A stretch of DNA of 64,000 nt from DATIXJ01 sp035518715 (GTDB lineage Bacteria; Bacteroidota; Ignavibacteria; UBA10030; SZUA-254), in assembly GCA_035518715.1 (NCBI GenBank), contig DATIXJ010000051.1, forward strand, positions 23,668 through 87,667, given 5' to 3'. Below the pieces are notes generated by a model. It made no database searches. It had not been told where the DNA came from and saw only the letters and a program-made list of their open reading frames with translations. Made by a program: the position numbers and the translations under genes. Each line of letters starts with the position of its first letter. Within the stretch, counting starts at the first letter, position 1. Shown in pieces: positions 43,842 through 52,951 of this stretch.

Positions 43842-44435
43842 TCAGGACCCAATAGTTCCCGTCGTAACTTCTCCAGCCCGCCGGTAATTGGCAATGATCA
43901 CTCCGCTCGGTGTCGCAAAACTCTCTGTCAGTGCAAAAGCTGCCGGCCGCGTCCCGACATCAAATAACTTCTTTCCTTTCCCAAGAGTCAAGGGGTGAAT
44001 TTGGAGCCGGAGTTCGTCTACCAAATCGTTCTTCAGCAGGAGCTGAATGAGCTTACTGCTCCCCCAAACCTGAATGTCAGCACCTTTTGAATTCCTGAGC
44101 TTCCTGATATCTGCCACGTTTCTGAGAAATACGGAATTTTTCCAATCCGACTTTTTCATGGTTCTGGAAACAACGCATTTCGTGACATCATTGATACCCG
44201 GCCATGAGTCGGCATGTTTAGGCCAGAAGGAGGCGAAAATCTCAAATGTTCTTCTGCCCAAAAGAAGGTCTGCAGGTTTCATCTGTTCTTGCATCACCCT
44301 GCCAAGCACTTCGTCGGAATACGGTGCAGACCAACCGCCATATCTGAACCCGCCCGAGGAATCTTCCTTCGGCCCACCGGCAGCTTGCAGAACGCCATCT
44401 AATGTAATCATTGATATGACGATTATTCTTCTCAT
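43842..44435 (-). CDS. RibD C-terminal / dihydrofolate-reductase-like protein
   Basis: A 197-residue DHFR-superfamily protein: MRRIIVISMITLDGVLQA, LLLGRRTFEIFASFWP, CVVSRTMKKSDWKNSVFL, IQVWGSSKLIQLLLKNDLVDELRLQIHPLTLGKGKKLF. It is related to the gene at 42694 but clearly diverged. AAGGGAG precedes the ATG. Substrate unknown; NADPH binding is likely from the family. Confidence 0.88.
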   Translation of the reverse strand: MRRIIVISMITLDGVLQAAGGPKEDSSGGFRYGGWSAPYSDEVLGRVMQEQMKPADLLLGRRTFEIFASFWPKHADSWPGINDVTKCVVSRTMKKSDWKNSVFLRNVADIRKLRNSKGADIQVWGSSKLIQLLLKNDLVDELRLQIHPLTLGKGKKLFDVGTRPAAFALTESFATPSGVIIANYRRAGEVTTGTIGS

Positions 44436-44789
44436 AATACTACTCCCTTGATTAGGATTCTTTTATGAAGTTAGAAAAGACAATGCAAGCGGAGGAATTT
44501 CGGTTGAGCTATTGCCGCGCGACTCTTTGAAATATAGAATCCCCATTCCAGGAACAAGCTCCTGGGTAAACTTAAGCAACTTTCTTGTTTGCATCAAGAA
44601 TACGGTTACAACTGCCGGTGCGACCTATCAAAAAGGCATGATCGATGACTCGGATTGGTAGGTAGTTCATTGGGCAGTGCCGCGTTCTTGATCCCTGCAA
44701 TCTCGTGCCGATCGGACTTCATCCAATCCGACCTGATACAGCGTGGTAACGGCGGCATGTAAACAAGTTCCGAATATCTCTGCAGCTTA
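44436..44789. other. Intergenic stretch, no gene found
   Basis: I see no supportable gene in these 354 bases. It has one short hairpin, CCAGGA (44548-44553) pairing with TCCTGG (44560-44565), and no clear promoter or T-tract terminator. Confidence 0.5.
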
Positions 44790-46091
44790 TTATTCCAGCA
44801 GCATCATCTTCCTCACGATGCGCCGGCTACTACTCTCGATCGAATAGAAATAGACACCGGAGGAAAACCGCGATCCGTGAAATGTCACAGAATAGATCTT
44901 CCTGGCTTGAGCTATGCTGTTATACAGCGTTGCTACATTGCGCCCCAGAAGATCAAATACTTTCAGAACGACATGATCTTCCTTCTGCACCGAAAATTGT
45001 ATGCTGGTTGAGGGATTGAACGGGTTCGGATAATTCTGAGAGAGGGAAAATGTCCCGGGAATGCCGGGAGTTCTCTCCACAACGGCTGTTGGCGTATTTC
45101 CGGTGAGATACGGATACCCATTATTGATGTCCGGATCCATCGACCAGATATTCGCAAAATCCCAGCCCGCATTTGTAAACGTGGTCACTGTTTTCATCTC
45201 CGATGTACTCTTGCCTGCCCCGGCAGCACTGACCGATTGTCCGGAAGCAGTGGTATCCCAAAAACAGTTCGTTACAATGGCACTCGCTTGCTCCCCAATC
45301 AAGCCACCGACATATTGAACATATCCTGCTACCGATCTGTTCACAGGGCCTGCGCTGTAGCAGTTCGTGTCGGCGTACGAATTCCATTGTTCCCCGATCA
45401 GGCCGCCGACAGCAGCGCTCGATCCGTTGACAGAATCCCGGCTATAGCAATCCTTGCAGAAGGAGCTCGAATATTGCTGGCCGATCAGACCGCCAACAAA
45501 CTGGCCGGATCCTGTCACCGAGCCGGTGCTGTAGCAATTCAGGACGGTGGAATACCAGTAGATATACCCTATGAGTCCGCCCACACTGCTGCCGCCTGTG
45601 ACTGCACCGCTGCTGCTGCAATTCGTCGTGAAAGAATTGCATGAAGCACCAATCAGTCCGCCGATGTTGTTGGCACCACCGGCTATCTGCACACCGTCAA
45701 GCCGCACATTTTTGATCGTCGCACTTGCCGAAAAACTGCCGGCAAATCCGAACAGACCAACCCACTGGGTTCCTGTCCGGTGAACGAACAGTCCTGTGAT
45801 CGTGTAATCCTGTCCATCATAGGAACCGGTAAATGGTGTCGAGTCACTCCCGATCGGAGAAAAACCCTGGCCGTTATCCCATGTGGAACTGCTGGTGGCA
45901 TCAATATTTGCGGTTTGAATGAAGTAGCTTTCCCAGGAACTGCTGTTTTGCGTAATCCAATAGAGATTGTTCAACGTACCAATTTGATAGGGATTTCCCA
46001 CACTGCCATCGCCTCCTGGTGCTGTAGCTGTTTGAGCAAATGATGCTGCGGCAAAAGAAGCGAGGATTGAAACGAGTACCATAATTTTCAT
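44790..46091 (-). CDS. Exported GLUG-repeat protein with type IX sorting domain
   Basis: A 433-residue protein. The signal peptide is residues 1-19 (MKIMVLVSILASFAAASFA). Residues about 110-310 carry repeated GLUG-type units (NIGGLIGASCNSFTTNCSSS, VGGLIGYIYWYSTVLNCYST, VGGLIGQQYSSSFCKDCYS, VGGLIGEQWNSYADTNCYS), which form beta-helical surface repeats of about 30 residues. The cysteines in each unit are unusually regular. The end has NYPNPFNPSTSIQFSV and RKMMLLE, a type IX sorting domain. A surface-anchored or adhesive role is likely. Confidence 0.88.
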   Translation of the reverse strand: MKIMVLVSILASFAAASFAQTATAPGGDGSVGNPYQIGTLNNLYWITQNSSSWESYFIQTANIDATSSSTWDNGQGFSPIGSDSTPFTGSYDGQDYTITGLFVHRTGTQWVGLFGFAGSFSASATIKNVRLDGVQIAGGANNIGGLIGASCNSFTTNCSSSGAVTGGSSVGGLIGYIYWYSTVLNCYSTGSVTGSGQFVGGLIGQQYSSSFCKDCYSRDSVNGSSAAVGGLIGEQWNSYADTNCYSAGPVNRSVAGYVQYVGGLIGEQASAIVTNCFWDTTASGQSVSAAGAGKSTSEMKTVTTFTNAGWDFANIWSMDPDINNGYPYLTGNTPTAVVERTPGIPGTFSLSQNYPNPFNPSTSIQFSVQKEDHVVLKVFDLLGRNVATLYNSIAQARKIYSVTFHGSRFSSGVYFYSIESSSRRIVRKMMLLE

Positions 46092-46388
46092 AGATCATTT
46101 CCTTTCACTTTTTGAATGACAACTGCACATGACACCCGTCGCAGCAAGGTATCTTTTCACTCCCGATATGATCACATCATGACGAGCATCCGATCAGCAT
46201 GTGACCAAACAGAAACCAAAAGTTATACTCTTTCATTCTTCGATATCACCCGGGCTTCCTGTTACCACTGCAATGCACTCTCGCACTGCTTTCTCGAATC
46301 ATTGCTGGTCATCTAATTCACCCTTTCCTCGCACGCTCCCGCGCGGGAAGCATCTTCTCGACATTCCCGGTTGCCGCCCCCTGTCCCA

Positions 46389-47774
46389 TCATTTGAGCAG
46401 CAAGAGCTTTTTGATCTCATGGTACGAACCGGCATCGAGCCGGTAGAAATACATTCCGCTCGAAAGCGAGCGAGCATCAAACCGAACAGTGTAGTTGCCC
46501 GCGTGCTCGCTCTCGTCGACGAGTGTCTTCACCCTGCGGCCCAGCGCGTCGCAAATGGCAAGCGTAACATGGCTCGACCGGGGCAGCTCATAGCGTATCA
46601 CGGTTGCAGGATTAAACGGGTTCGGATAATTCTGAGAGAGCGCAAATTTCTTTGGAAGGTTGGCAGACGCCGCCTCCTTCACCGCGAGGACATGATCGCT
46701 TACCCCGGCCGTCGGCATGGCGCCGCCGGGAGGGTAGGCCCGGATGCGCGCCCAGTTGACGTAGAGCGTCTTGTCGTTCCAAAACGTGTTGAGACCTACA
46801 TATCCGCTGTCGTAATTCTTGCTGTCGGCCCAGGACAACGCTGCCGGCGTACTGCCGTAATTGATTTGAGATTTAATCGTGTCTCCTTTTGGACCAAGAA
46901 CGAGCGACCAGATCTGGCTCGATGTCATCGGTGCGGAGTTATTGTTTCTGGCTCCCGCGGAGTAACCGCTGCCCGTCCAGGCCCCGACCTCCTCCACATA
47001 CCAGCCATACCCGCTCGCCCAGTATGCCCCGTAGCCGTTTGCGATCGGCGAACCGAGGTTATCACCATAGGTGAGTCCGAGTGATGGATAAACCCCTCCT
47101 ATCTGTGCGCAGTCTTCCAGCACGAAAGGTCTTGCAATGGGCGTAGCCCACTCAATTTGCTGCGCGTTTCCCTCGCTCACGCCGCTCCCGGCGTTTGCAC
47201 CTCTGAACGAAAGTCCGTCGTTGACGGTCACATTGGTGGCTTCATCGGTGTTCCAGCCGCCAGGCATCGATGTGCCGGCGAAGTTCCAATAGTTGCTGAA
47301 TACATTTGCCCCGTTGTCGTACTCGCCATACGTCGCGGTCGCGGTGGGGTATTCTCCCCATACCGATACACCTGTATTTCCCATGTTGTTTATGCTCGTA
47401 TCCAGGAAGCCCATGTAGATCGTCAATGTGCCGGAGCCGGGAATGGTGTCGGCACCGAGGTTCACCCACACAGTTGAAGATATCGCACCCGGCGAAGCGT
47501 CCGACTCGCACCATGCCTTGAGCACGTTGCCGGTCGTATCAAAAAACTCCACATTGGTGACTCCGGAATTGAGGTCTGAAGTGTAGTTGCTCCAGTTGAT
47601 CGTGAGCATCTCCTGAAAGCTTGGGGGCGTTGCCGCGAGTTGATTATTGGCTAGTGTGATCGGTACGGAGTGAAGTACTCCTGATGGTACACTCGGTTGT
47701 GATTGAGCTGCTTGCGGCAGGAACGTCAGAACCGCAGCGATAACTGTCAGAATGACGACGTAATTCTTTTTCAT
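46389..47774 (-). CDS. Exported DUF2341-type protein with type IX sorting domain
   Basis: A 461-residue protein with a signal peptide (residues 1-25, ending AAQSQ). Residues about 45-135 resemble DUF2341 (VTNVEFFDTTGNVLKAWCES, GTLTIYMGFLDTSINNMGN). Residues about 150-355 look like a concanavalin-like carbohydrate-binding beta-sandwich (FAGTSMPGGWNTDEATNVTV, WYVEEVGAWTG). The C-terminus has NYPNPFNPATVIRYELP and KKLLLLK. It may bind or cut extracellular polysaccharide; no catalytic residues can be assigned. Confidence 0.85.
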   Translation of the reverse strand: MKKNYVVILTVIAAVLTFLPQAAQSQPSVPSGVLHSVPITLANNQLAATPPSFQEMLTINWSNYTSDLNSGVTNVEFFDTTGNVLKAWCESDASPGAISSTVWVNLGADTIPGSGTLTIYMGFLDTSINNMGNTGVSVWGEYPTATATYGEYDNGANVFSNYWNFAGTSMPGGWNTDEATNVTVNDGLSFRGANAGSGVSEGNAQQIEWATPIARPFVLEDCAQIGGVYPSLGLTYGDNLGSPIANGYGAYWASGYGWYVEEVGAWTGSGYSAGARNNNSAPMTSSQIWSLVLGPKGDTIKSQINYGSTPAALSWADSKNYDSGYVGLNTFWNDKTLYVNWARIRAYPPGGAMPTAGVSDHVLAVKEAASANLPKKFALSQNYPNPFNPATVIRYELPRSSHVTLAICDALGRRVKTLVDESEHAGNYTVRFDARSLSSGMYFYRLDAGSYHEIKKLLLLK

Positions 47775-48596
47775 TTCCTTCCCTCACTTATTGAATTGTT
47801 GTTTTTCAGTAGGATTGCAACAAGGCTTTCCTGAGTTTGCTTCTTTCTTCTGACGTTGATGCGTACTCAGAATATCTGCAATGATGCAATATCACTTTCT
47901 TAAGATCTGTGATTTTGACACAGTTCGGAATATGGCAAGGCGACGCTGATGGAATTGCGCGGTGATGGTTATAGATCAGCGCTGCCCCGAAGAAATGCAC
48001 TTCAAAGCGAAAGCGATTCACTTCCGACTACACAGTCAGCCGGCCTTTTCCGGTAAGAACGATCTGATAGGTTTCCCCCCTTGATGTTCCAGAAAGTTAA
48101 AATTTCCCCCCTCAAGAGTCAATGATGCTCAACGCGTCCTTTCCCATTTTTTGCTTTTTCATTTTGCCGGTCTCAGGCGGATTGAATTTTCCCGGCTTTT
48201 ACAGTATCTTGGTGTTGCCAGCTTACTCCTCCATCTTCAACTTCATTTCCGGACAGCCGAATCCGGGAGGGTGAGCACCTCGAATTGCCGCCATATTGTC
48301 CGACATATTTGGCAATACTCCCCAATTTCTGACAAAAAGGCGAACGGAACTCGAAATTGTTGTCGGCGAAAACGTTTGAAATCAAGCAAAATCGCCAATT
48401 CTCAAAAATTCGCTCTTGGCACATCGTTTGCCCTTGAGCGGGCAGTTGAATTGTCGGAGATTCTGCAAGCAACCCTGGGAAGTCAATCGCAATTCGCTCT
48501 GAACCCGAGGCAAGACTCCTGCTGAGGTTTGCAGTTTCCATCTCAAAAGTTGGTCTTTAACTATCAATGATTCATTAATTTATAGGAGATGTTGTT
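47775..48596. other. Long intergenic region upstream of groES, no gene supported
   Basis: This 822-base stretch has no reading frame I can support. Frames exist at 48151-48525 (plus) and 48173-48541 (minus) but overlap each other and have no recognisable content. It contains two TTTCCCCCCT repeats and a T-rich heptad-like run near 48146-48172. No TTG-N20-TAnnTT promoter or CIRCE element is visible before groES. It may be a decayed mobile element or a long regulatory region. Confidence 0.4.
48072..48112 (+). repeat. Direct repeat TTTCCCCCCT, 31 bases apart
   Basis: TTTCCCCCCT occurs at 48072-48081 and again at 48103-48112. The sequence between includes AGTTAAAATT. Short repeated ends of this sort can be left by IS21-type elements, but I see no transposase gene. 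Confidence 0.4.
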
Positions 48597-48881
48597 ATGA
48601 AAATTAAGCCGTTAGCCGATCGCATTGTGATCAAGCCGTCCCCGGCGGAAGAGAAGACGAAGGGTGGTATCATCCTTCCCGATACGGCCAAGGAAAAACC
48701 GGTCGTCGGTGAAGTCGTTGCCGCAGGTCCCGGACGAAGATCGGACGATGGGAAGATTGTCCCGATGGAAGTGAAAGTCGGCGACAAGGTGCTCTACGGA
48801 AAATATTCCGGCACGGAAGTCACGCTCGACGGTCAGGAACTCCTGATCATGCGTGAATCCGATCTGTTCGCGATTGTCTGA
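48597..48881 (+). CDS. groES: Co-chaperonin GroES
   Basis: A 94-residue 10 kDa chaperonin of standard length, the lid of GroEL. It has IKPLADRIVIKPSPAEEKTKGGIILPDTAKEKP (roof and mobile loop), VVAAGPGRR and VGDKVLYGKYSGTEVTLDG. AGGAG precedes the ATG. It lies 51 bases before groEL on one transcript. Confidence 0.97.
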   Translation: MKIKPLADRIVIKPSPAEEKTKGGIILPDTAKEKPVVGEVVAAGPGRRSDDGKIVPMEVKVGDKVLYGKYSGTEVTLDGQELLIMRESDLFAIV

Positions 48882-48931
48882 GACCAACAAGTTTGAACTA
48901 ACTGATCACCAACGATAGGAGATACCAAATC

Positions 48932-50569
48932 ATGGCTGCAAAAATCATTACCTACGATGCCGATGCACGCGCGGCACTCAAGCGCGGTGTCGACAAGCTT
49001 GCCGATGCGGTGAAGGCAACCCTCGGCCCGAAAGGACGCAACGTCGTCATCGATAAGAAATTCGGTGCACCGACCGTCACGAAAGACGGCGTTACCGTTG
49101 CGAAGGAAATCGAACTCGAAGAGCCCATCGAGAACATGGGCGCGCAGATGGTTCGTGAGGTCGCAAGCAAGACCTCCGATGTTGCCGGCGACGGCACGAC
49201 CACCGCAACCGTTCTCGCACAGGCGATCGTCCGCGAAGGCATGAAGAATGTCACCGCCGGCGCAAATCCGATGGATCTGAAGCGCGGCGTTGATCTTGCC
49301 GTTTCCAAGATCGTCGAGGAGCTCAAGAAGATCAGCAAGACCGTCGGCGACGACAAGAAGAAGATCGCCCAGGTCGGCGCCATCTCTGCCAACAACGACT
49401 CCACGATCGGCGATCTCATCGCCAATGCGATGGAGAAGGTCGGCAAAGACGGCGTTATCACCGTTGAGGAAGCAAAAGGGACCGAGACGACCGTTGACTG
49501 GGTCGAAGGTATGCAGTTCGACCGCGGCTATCTCTCACCGTACTTCGTGACCGATGCCGATTCTATGGAAACGGTCCTCGAAGACCCGTATATCCTCATC
49601 CACGACAAGAAGATCAGCGTCATGAAGGATCTTCTCCCGATTCTCGAGAAGACCGCCCAGGCGGGACGCTCGATCCTCGTGATCGCGGAAGACCTTGAAG
49701 GCGAAGCTCTCGCCACGCTCGTCGTGAATAAGCTCCGCGGCACGCTTCGTGTTGCGGCAGTTAAGGCCCCGGGCTTCGGCGACCGCCGCAAGGCGATGCT
49801 CGAAGATATCGCCGTTCTGACCGGCGGTACGGTCATTTCCGACGAGAAGGGTTTCAAGCTGGAAAATACACAGCTCTCGTACCTCGGTACGGCAAAGCGT
49901 GTCACGATCGACAAGGACAACACCACACTCGTGGAAGGCGCCGGCAAGAAGGATGACATCAAGAAGCGCATCAACGAGATCAAGGGCCAGATCGACAAGA
50001 CCACATCCGATTACGACAAGGAAAAGCTGCAGGAGCGGCTGGCGAAGCTCTCCGGCGGCGTTGCCGTGTTGAAGGTCGGTGCGGCGACGGAAGTCGAGAT
50101 GAAGGAGAAGAAAGCCCGTGTGGAAGATGCACTCCATGCAACCCGTGCAGCAGTCGAAGAGGGCATCGTCCCCGGCGGCGGCGTGGCGTATCTTCGCGTC
50201 CAGAGCAAGCTCGACGGCATCAAGGTCGAGAACGAAGACCAGCAGATCGGCGTCGATATCGTCCGCAAGGCGATTGAAGAGCCGCTGCGGATGATCGTGG
50301 GCAATGCGGGGCTCGAGGGCTCCGTGGTGCTGAACCGCGTGAAGGAAGGGAAGGACGACTTCGGGTTCAACGCGCAGACGGAGAAGTACGAGAACCTCAT
50401 CGCGGCCGGTGTGATCGACCCGACGAAGGTGACGCGTATCGCTCTCGAGAACGCGGCGAGCGTTTCCGGATTGCTCCTCACGACGGAAGCAACGATCGTG
50501 GAGAAGCCGGAGAAAGAGAAGCCAATGCCACCGATGCCTCATGGCGGCGGCATGGGCGACATGTACTAA
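48932..50569 (+). CDS. groEL: Chaperonin GroEL
   Basis: A 545-residue 60 kDa chaperonin of standard length. Signatures are GPKGRNVVIDKKFGAPTVTKDGVTVAKEI, VAGDGTTTATVLAQAI, the Hsp60 signature AAVEEGIVPGGGVA and the C-terminal tail MPPMPHGGGMGDMY, which is shorter than the GGM-repeat tail of E. coli. GGAG precedes the ATG. A strong terminator follows. Confidence 0.97.
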   Translation: MAAKIITYDADARAALKRGVDKLADAVKATLGPKGRNVVIDKKFGAPTVTKDGVTVAKEIELEEPIENMGAQMVREVASKTSDVAGDGTTTATVLAQAIVREGMKNVTAGANPMDLKRGVDLAVSKIVEELKKISKTVGDDKKKIAQVGAISANNDSTIGDLIANAMEKVGKDGVITVEEAKGTETTVDWVEGMQFDRGYLSPYFVTDADSMETVLEDPYILIHDKKISVMKDLLPILEKTAQAGRSILVIAEDLEGEALATLVVNKLRGTLRVAAVKAPGFGDRRKAMLEDIAVLTGGTVISDEKGFKLENTQLSYLGTAKRVTIDKDNTTLVEGAGKKDDIKKRINEIKGQIDKTTSDYDKEKLQERLAKLSGGVAVLKVGAATEVEMKEKKARVEDALHATRAAVEEGIVPGGGVAYLRVQSKLDGIKVENEDQQIGVDIVRKAIEEPLRMIVGNAGLEGSVVLNRVKEGKDDFGFNAQTEKYENLIAAGVIDPTKVTRIALENAASVSGLLLTTEATIVEKPEKEKPMPPMPHGGGMGDMY

Positions 50570-50603
50570 CCGCTCGATCCACAGATCGAATCAATTCGAT
50601 AAG

Positions 50604-50634
50604 AATCCCGGTACGCAAGTGCCGGGATTTTTTT
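50604..50634 (+). terminator. Rho-independent terminator after groEL
   Basis: AATCCCGGTAC pairs with GTGCCGGGATT (one G-T pair) over a GCAA tetraloop, followed by T7. One of the strongest terminators in the window. Confidence 0.85.
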
Positions 50635-50672
50635 ATCCCCTAACCCGCGATTTTGCGCTGTTTCGGAGAATC

Positions 50673-50701
50673 TTGACACTCTCTCTTCGATTAGGTACAT
50701 T
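50673..50701 (+). promoter_or_regulatory. Promoter for the exported protein at 50842
   Basis: TTGACA at 50673-50678, 17-base spacer, TACATT at 50696-50701. The leader to the first possible start at 50842 is about 135 bases. Confidence 0.6.
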
Positions 50702-50841
50702 TGTGCGGGAGCCAGGCATCACATCTCCCAATTCTTACCCGCATTCTTACAAGATTCCGTTTCACGGCAATTGACTGTCACTCGGATTCTCCCCACACAT
50801 CCGAGCCATTGAACGATTTGTGCTGGAACTTCTCTTGAAGA

Positions 50842-52935
50842 ATGAACGAGCTGCAACATAAGACCAGGCTGCCTTTCCAAATAATTTTCTTACCCGCGAT
50901 TTTCAGAGACATGGGATCGGTATTCTATCCAAGCTCTTTGCATAGACTGATGGTACTTGCCACGCTGTTTCTCACAGTCGTATTCATTCCCCAGATGATC
51001 ATCGCTCAGCCATACTATCTCCAAACCGTTCAACAGGGTTTTGATATGAAAATCTGGTTAGCCGACGACGGTGAGATGGGGCTATGGCCGGGATGGGAGG
51101 CGGGTGGTCCCTACGAAGTCGGACTTCAGTATCCTCCCGAGACACCTATCGAGCACTTGTACGATGCCGGTCTCTGGATTGGTGCCGTGGAAGATGTTTC
51201 GCCAGATGGTACCGGAAAATATGTTAAGCTCGTAACAACCTGTGATGAAAGTGATTCGCTCGGAAGTGTAGGAAGTTCAACGGGAAATTTCACGACGCCT
51301 GCTGAAATGCTTGCGGTTGATTCAGGTAATTCCTGGAGGCGCTCATCCATCAATGAGCACGACTCTGGGGCAGTATCCGAGAACGTTTGGGTGTGCACGT
51401 ATACGGACACGGGAACGCACAGATTCTGGCACACTCATACTCCTTTAGGAGTTAAAGTCATTGAGCGTTCGATGGCTTGGGTTAGTGCGGTTCGCAAACC
51501 AATTCTTCCAGTCGATTACGAGGTCATCAACTTAGGAACGAGGAGAATCAAAGACATTTATATCGGAATTCATTTTTCGCCGTGGGTTGGACCTACATCT
51601 GGATCGCCCTATGTGAACGGCAACGATACTACTGCTTTTAGGGGAGATGTCCTTGGCCATTGGCCTGAGCTCCTAACGACCTATGTTCAGAACGCAATAC
51701 ATAGTCCAAGTACACCTCTTGGCATCACGCTGTTATCGAAGCCGGTTTCCTCTGTACCAGTTGGTTACAGTTATCGATGGCTCAGTTCTTCGGATTGGGC
51801 TTATTTATACAAAGGGTGGAGGAATGATTCAAATCGCTACAACTACATGAGCGGCGTCTATCCGCCCGGCATGCCGCTGATACGGCCCAACCCTTCAACT
51901 GAGCCGAGCCACTGGGGATATGATGTGCTTCTTTCCTTTGGCCCTTTCCCAACATGGTCATCCAGCGAAACATTAAAGTGTTCATTTGCATTCGTTGGAG
52001 GACAGACGATCAGAGGTCAGCCGGACAATATTTATGATAATGCCACGTTTGCGCAGACACTTGCCGCACGTAACTTTGTACCGCCCGTGATACTTCCATC
52101 ACCCAAACTCCGTACCCAAAGCGGCCCGCATCGCATCACATTGCATTGGGGGTATAATGGCACCGGACCGAATCCTCAGGCCTATTGGGATGATTACAAC
52201 AAACTCGTGGAGCTCTATCCTCCCGATCACTGGAGAAGAATCAATCCTCCTGCCGGCCATACGACCGGCGGGAGAGTGTTTATGGGATACCGGCTTTACA
52301 GAAGCGAAGATCCGTCCGGCATTCCCTCCAGCTTCACACTCCTGCGTCAGTGGGATGTGAAGGATTCTCTTTTTCCTCAACTCGGCTATGGAACCGGTAT
52401 CGATACAATGTTCGTCGATTCTTCACTCACAATCGACAAGGTCTACTGGTATGCCGTCACGGCGTATGGAATTCCGGATGCTCACATCCTCGATTACATG
52501 GATTTTGACGGAACGATGAAGGTGGATACGCTTTATTCTCCTAGCACCGAATCATCATTAACCGCATCACGAATTCGCGTTAAGATCCCCTTCGCTCCAT
52601 CATCAAATCTTAATAAGGTTCTTGTCGTGCCGAACCCTTACCGGACAGATCAGAATTACACATTCGAGAATGGCGGATGGGAAGGAAGGCAGCAATCATG
52701 GACGGAGAACAACAGATTGCTCAAGTTCATCAATCTTCCACAAAGGTGTAGAATAAGGATATTCTCGCTTGTTGGAGACATTGTGAAAACCATAGAGCAC
52801 GACGATCCGGTGAAGGGAGAAGAGAATTGGGATCTCCTGACCGAAAGCGGAAGAACTGTCGCAAGCGGTGTGTTCATATTCACAGTCGAATCGGAGTTGG
52901 GGACACAAACCGGGAAATTTGCGATCATAAGATGA
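50842..52935 (+). CDS. Large exported protein with a divergent C-terminal sorting-like domain
   Basis: A 697-residue protein of no family I recognise. The start is uncertain: the ATG at 50842, Met24 (50911) and Met37 (50950) are all possible; the signal peptide is the segment LATLFLTVVFIPQMIIAQ. The body is rich in Trp/Tyr/Gly beta-sandwich sequence. The last 80 residues (LVVPNPYRTDQNYTFE, then LVGDIVKTIE, ending GKFAIIR) resemble a type IX sorting domain but have PNPYR in place of NYPNPFNP. It is followed after 16 bases by the propeller gene, so they may be one operon. Confidence 0.75.
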   Translation: MNELQHKTRLPFQIIFLPAIFRDMGSVFYPSSLHRLMVLATLFLTVVFIPQMIIAQPYYLQTVQQGFDMKIWLADDGEMGLWPGWEAGGPYEVGLQYPPETPIEHLYDAGLWIGAVEDVSPDGTGKYVKLVTTCDESDSLGSVGSSTGNFTTPAEMLAVDSGNSWRRSSINEHDSGAVSENVWVCTYTDTGTHRFWHTHTPLGVKVIERSMAWVSAVRKPILPVDYEVINLGTRRIKDIYIGIHFSPWVGPTSGSPYVNGNDTTAFRGDVLGHWPELLTTYVQNAIHSPSTPLGITLLSKPVSSVPVGYSYRWLSSSDWAYLYKGWRNDSNRYNYMSGVYPPGMPLIRPNPSTEPSHWGYDVLLSFGPFPTWSSSETLKCSFAFVGGQTIRGQPDNIYDNATFAQTLAARNFVPPVILPSPKLRTQSGPHRITLHWGYNGTGPNPQAYWDDYNKLVELYPPDHWRRINPPAGHTTGGRVFMGYRLYRSEDPSGIPSSFTLLRQWDVKDSLFPQLGYGTGIDTMFVDSSLTIDKVYWYAVTAYGIPDAHILDYMDFDGTMKVDTLYSPSTESSLTASRIRVKIPFAPSSNLNKVLVVPNPYRTDQNYTFENGGWEGRQQSWTENNRLLKFINLPQRCRIRIFSLVGDIVKTIEHDDPVKGEENWDLLTESGRTVASGVFIFTVESELGTQTGKFAIIR

Positions 52936-52951
52936 TGCGCCGGATGAGGTC

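Noticed and set aside
44800..47774. A single long beta-helix gene spanning 44.8-47.8 kb
   Set aside because: There are two separate frames, each with its own signal peptide and own C-terminal sorting domain, with about 300 bases between.
48421..48460. CIRCE-like repeat before groES (CGCTC ... GAGCG)
   Set aside because: The arms are only five bases, with a loop too long for CIRCE and no TTAGCACTC core.
48151..48541. Overlapping 124-codon (plus) and 122-codon (minus) frames before groES
   Set aside because: They overlap each other, have no recognisable domain or ribosome site, and their composition looks non-coding.
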